From Rhodosorus marinus (taxonomy: Eukaryota; Rhodophyta; Stylonematophyceae; Stylonematales; Stylonemataceae), in NCBI GenBank assembly GCA_029953675.1, contig JAMWBK010000006.1:1922001-1986000 (forward strand): a DNA stretch of 64,000 nt. The letters run 5' to 3'. Position 1 is the first letter of the stretch, and each line of letters starts with the position of its first letter. Positions 59,929 to 64,000 of the stretch are shown piece after piece. The notes beneath the pieces are model-generated. The model was given only the letters and a program-made list of their open reading frames with translations. It did not search any database and was not told the origin of the DNA. A program made the translations under genes and the position numbers.

Positions 59929-62252
59929 GACACCTTACCCGATTGAATTCACCAGCAACAACAACGAGGCCAACCCTTATATAAACCTCATTATAGGCAA
60001 AGACGCTCAAAAGTCACTCAGGTTGGGGCTCAAATCAGCAGAAATTCCCCTCACCCTGGACAATTTACGAGTCCGGCACAAGACCTTAAAGTGGAACTAA
60101 CTTCCCCATCCCATATCTCAGCAAACCCATATTGCTCTTCGCGTTCCAGCCCCCTCCCCCCCCGCACACCTCCTCCAACCCCGTTCACCATTGCACTATC
60201 CCAAGCAAAAATCGGGTCAATTATTACAAAACTACATTACCCCTGAAAAGTTCACGGTCGGGATTTCCCCCAGCGTCCTTGACGGATTCTGCAAATCAAT
60301 TATAGACCGTAAAAAAAACAAAACAAGAAAATACCCATCCCCCCCTCTTCTTTTCTCTCTTTCCTACTCGTCTTTAGAAGAACATTATTTATTTTTAAAG
60401 GTTTCGTTTTCATGGGCTGATTTCAAACGGGGGGGGGGTTTACGCTTGAAAACGAAGAAATTAAGAGACTGCTGGTTTCAAGAAAACGAAAACATTGAAA
60501 AAAAAAGAGTGGGAAGAAATCCAGAAACGTAAATTTTTGCTAAATGAGGGAGGACTAGATCAGCTCTACCAGTCAGCTGAGCCGCTCAGTCTCTCCTCGT
60601 CCAGTCAAAATATCATAAATTCTCCTAATAACAAAACAAAAAGCATAAACGGGTCCAACCATATATGAACCAAATTTTTACCACAAGAAGAAACAAAATC
60701 TATTTGCTTTTCTCCGAACCAATGGCCAAGCGTAGAGTTGCGAATTCGTCTTGGATTTTTTCGGAATAGATTCTTACGTATCCAATGAATTCGTCCGAAG
60801 TTGATGCAATGCTTTTGTCAGTTGTTTTTGAACAGAATATCCGATTCCGTCCATTGTTCCTGTTTTTAGAAAGTTTTCATGGAGGACGGACTACCGTTCC
60901 TGACACTCTCAAAATGATTGATTTATTCTTTTTTCAATCGAAATGTCGTTTTTGTTGGAAGGGTTATGGCCTGGTGACCCTATTTTCGGAAACGGTGCAT
61001 GTGGGCGCCTCTGCGGAGGGAAGTTGTAGGAGGTGAATGGGAGGGCGAGCTTTGATGAACTTAAAAGTCATACGGTTCGTACATGGACAGTTTTTAGAAG
61101 CAGCTAGCCCTACTCGCCCTTGATCTCCAGGGCGGAAGAAGAAATGGACTAGATTCCGACCATCTATAGGTTGGAGAGAAAGTCGTCCACTTTGCTGAAC
61201 TGTTTTATCCACGTCCGCTCTTTTGGATGTCTGACTCTGCTGGATGCGAGCTGCAATCTCCGTCCAACCTCTTGTAAGTACGATATCCCTTCAAGCTCTA
61301 TGGAAGGTGTTACATAGACGAGGCGTTCGTGCGCAAGGTCCGATTAGCAACCTAGTTCTGATCACGCAGGACATGTACTTGATTTTACCAGTTACGGAGG
61401 CTTGTGCGAGCACAGCTGTAAATACTGGCAGTAAGAATTTTGTAACCAATGCTCCACAGCTTCTCCGGTCAGTAGCAGTGGATGAATCCAACGTGGTGAT
61501 CTAGAGTTCAGGTATTTCGGGTGCTGAGCTTAGCGGCGGACAGTTCGTTGCATTGATGATGATGATGATTGTGATGATGATGATGATTGTGATGATGATG
61601 ATGATTGTGATGATGATGATGATTATGATGATGATGATGATTATGTGATGATCAGTTTATTCAGGTTCTTTTCCGCACTAAGACACCCCAGCATTTCTTT
61701 TCTATCAATGAATGAGTGCGACCAGCATGTTCGAAAAGGGAGGATTTATTGGCTCCGTAGGCATTGGTTTGACCAAGCGCAACATAATTGCAGACTTCCC
61801 GATACGATTTTGTAGCTTGTTGGGGTTGCCTAGGAAAGCATTAGCATTGCGGTTGCCTAACTGTAAAACTTGTGAACTGAGGGCGAAACCTTCCTCTCCG
61901 AAAGGCGGATTCCAAAGCTTCGTCCAGATACTCCAAATTCCCAGACTTATTATAAAGGCTCAAACCCGATATATTCTTTGTTCGTAGTCTGCCATGGGAA
62001 CTTCACGATCAGAGAATCACAAGCTCAGGTTTCCTGCACACTTTTTGATACCGAATATTCAGACTTCAAAGCGTCAGAATTCAATGCGTCAGAATTCAAT
62101 TTGGTTGCGAGGCAATTTACGTCCATCGATCAACCAACATGGATTCGTCACTCGATCGACGTGCATGGAATTCTTCCGAAGAATTATTTACGTAACAGAT
62201 AAGACGGATCCAAGGCGAGCTTCTTCTCTTATTGTACAAGCACGACGACGAA
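59929..62252. other. Gene-poor spacer, 2.3 kb
   Basis: AT-rich around 60590-60680. It contains a G9 run (about 60430), the 18-bp GAT microsatellite (61554-61654) and a perfect 15-bp duplication (62071-62100). Short ORFs on both strands carry no family signal. Confidence 0.4.
61554..61654. repeat. (GAT)n microsatellite with 18-bp higher-order unit
   Basis: Five copies of (GAT)4-5 followed by TGT or TAT make an 18-bp unit. The first three copies end TTGT and the later ones TTAT, showing block duplication of a compound repeat. Confidence 0.95.
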
Positions 62253-62468
62253 TCACTCCTCCGATCCATCTTCCGTTTCGGTCGAGCCTTCACCCAGTCT
62301 TGACATAGCGCTGATTTGATTGCGTTCAGCTCGTCGAGCGTTCAGAGTTCGGGCATGATCGCCAGCAAGAAAAACCGAGTACAACACGGTCACCACGGTG
62401 CCAAAAACAAGTACACTCGATATCCCCCGTTGAGCACCGTTCATCACATGGCGCATAACGGACCCCAT
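62253..62468 (-). CDS. Small single-pass membrane protein, 71 aa, possibly mitochondrial
   Basis: Minus-strand ORF with an ATG start. A short amphipathic N-terminus (MGSVMRHVMNGAQRG) is followed by one hydrophobic helix (ISSVLVFGTVVTVLYSVFLAG) and a basic then acidic tail (DHARTLNARRAERN...TETEDGSEE). The layout resembles small cytochrome oxidase assembly factors such as COX14, without a firm sequence match. It could equally be a chance ORF. Confidence 0.42.
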   Translation of the reverse strand: MGSVMRHVMNGAQRGISSVLVFGTVVTVLYSVFLAGDHARTLNARRAERNQISAMSRLGEGSTETEDGSEE

Positions 62469-63979
62469 CCTTGTGCTCCTCCAGCTAAAAGCAGTTACTC
62501 CTTCTCAGACACCAGAAAAAGACCAATGACTACGACTGGCTCTCGGCAAGCTCCATCTACGTCGAAGCCTTCCCCTCTAGCTCTGCACCGCAGCGCCGAA
62601 AGTTTCCCGTCTGCACGGTCGTCAACAAAAATTCAGGAGCGGCACGACTTTTTCGAGCTGACTTGACTGTTACACGGCGTCATCCGCGGACGGCTATTTG
62701 AGCCATCATTATATACCATAGAGGGGTTCCAAATATTTAGAAGTACAAGCTTGCAGATCGCAGATCGGCGTTATCCAGTCCAGGACCCGCGGGTTAGAAG
62801 AACTTGCTCAAGCGCGTCGCAACGTGATCCCTCATCGTTGTAGCCGGTTACAACGACCGTTGAAAAAGGACTGAACCTGCGCTGACTGTGTCAGCTATTG
62901 AATTCCACAGCGGCCCTCTTTGTCGTAGATCAGATCTTGGTCTGAGCGAACTAGGGAAGCTGAAAGCGATTTCTGTGATCATAACCCTCCACGTACCAGA
63001 AGACAAACGCGCGACCGCGAGGGGAAAAGCCGAAGGACTTGAGAGACGGGGGAGGCACGAATCGACTAACAGAGGCCCTGGGAAGTAACCAGGTAGCGGT
63101 ATAGCTCAAACTAGAGCAAGGCAGGCGTTCGATGAACCGCCCTACGTTTTGGCCGCAATCAACGAACTCTGAAAGCCGGCGCATAGTGAACAATCAATTT
63201 TGAATGTTATGATTGATAATATAATATTTTCTTTCACCAATCAGCTCGTACTGACTGCGACTCGTATCCAAAATCGGTATTCAATCATTTAATCTATAGT
63301 TATGTTTAAATTATTCGAGGACAACTCGATTAATGATTGTTCATCAATCCACGGCGTTCAGTAGATCCCAGCCCCTAAGGATGCCCTCGGGCGGAGTATT
63401 TGTCTCTAAACTTTTTGACCCCTTTGACTCGGAGCATAGAGTCGTCCGTACTTCATTTTAAAGAACTTTAGCTGCATGATCGGTCCATCATTGATACAAA
63501 GTATTGGGGCGAGAAACACTTCTCTAACCCCCTAGGGCTCTTAAGATATCAACAGGACGATCTTCTCGAGCGAATCTGACACATTCAACGTATTAATGGT
63601 CGTAGGCTAGTTTCATTTTTCTTAATTTATCTTTTATATATTATCCAAAAAGGGGATACGAGATAACGAAATAATGGTTGAAGTAGTTGATATACGATTG
63701 AGGGTTCTTGAGCAAAAGGGGCAATGATCGTAAGATCGAATTGGGGTGTGTACAAGTGTAGGAGAAAGCGTGCCAGAGGCGAGAGGGAGAGAGGGGGGAG
63801 GGTAACGAAGGGTTGTGGGTTAACGGTGACGTTCAAGTTCTGTTTGAAGATACGGTTTGGAAAACAACGAATATTAAACTCGATTACTTGAGAGGCTGTT
63901 GTTTCGTGGAAAGGGTTCGTATACCGAGTTGGATTTTCTGTTTGTTTTGGTTTTGTGTGAGGGTCTAGTGTTGCGCAGG
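62469..63979. other. Spacer before the truncated last gene
   Basis: No exon is supported in 1.5 kb. AT-rich around 63190-63330 and 63600-63660. The last about 150 bases are G/T-rich on +, similar to other promoter/5' UTR regions in this window. Confidence 0.35.
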
Positions 63980-64000
63980 ATGGCGACGGAAGAGATGATT
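63980..64000 (+). CDS. Possible gene start truncated by the window edge
   Basis: An ATG opens MATEEMI and runs off the end. Its upstream sequence has the same G/T-rich look as other promoters here. Only seven codons are visible, so no product can be proposed. Confidence 0.3.

Overview
The window is nuclear DNA from a compact, intron-containing eukaryote. Evidence is GT-AG introns of a uniform 64-143 nt (56 could be placed with matching reading phase), mitochondrial-type N-termini, and orthologues of nuclear-pore, COPII, spliceosome-era RNA-processing and TIM chaperone proteins. There are no operons, rRNA, CRISPR or viral genes. Gene content, short introns and long AT-richer spacers suit a unicellular eukaryote, perhaps an alga. 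A mesophilic red alga or relative is possible, but the lineage cannot be fixed from the sequence alone.

Layout. 0-15 kb, all on +: an ESRP-like splicing regulator, the BCKDH E2 subunit (DBT), a TM9SF3-type transmembrane-9 protein, and the DEAD-box helicase DDX10/Dbp4. 15-20 kb: a polyproline protein ending in an AMPK-type glycogen-binding domain and a CaaX box (+), then NDUFS4 and NHP2 (both -, rebuilt here from three or four short exons). 20-29 kb, +: ASCC1-like KH/2H protein, SEC24, and CSTF2. 29-35 kb, -: a 78-aa two-exon membrane protein, triosephosphate isomerase, CCDC47. 36-44 kb, +: NUP205 (about 1800 aa) and a four-TM COPI-associated-type protein. 44-50 kb: TIM13 (-), a DAO-type FAD oxidoreductase (+), HscB co-chaperone (+), CCDC6-like coiled coil (-). 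51-56 kb, -: a histone-fold (BTP) protein lying 67 bp downstream of a long acidic protein with a 12-bp coding minisatellite. 58-64 kb: a coiled-coil protein (+), two small unplaced proteins (-), and a gene start cut off by the window edge.

Functionally these are unlinked housekeeping genes: mRNA splicing and 3' processing, ribosome biogenesis (DDX10, NHP2), secretory traffic (SEC24, TM9SF3, COPI-associated, CCDC47), and mitochondrial jobs (DBT, NDUFS4, TIM13, HscB). The most notable items are the ESRP architecture outside animals, the polyproline-CBM48-CaaX fusion, an ASCC1 homologue whose 2H catalytic motifs look degraded, and several coding or promoter-proximal tandem repeats. I did not find a clearly new multi-gene system.
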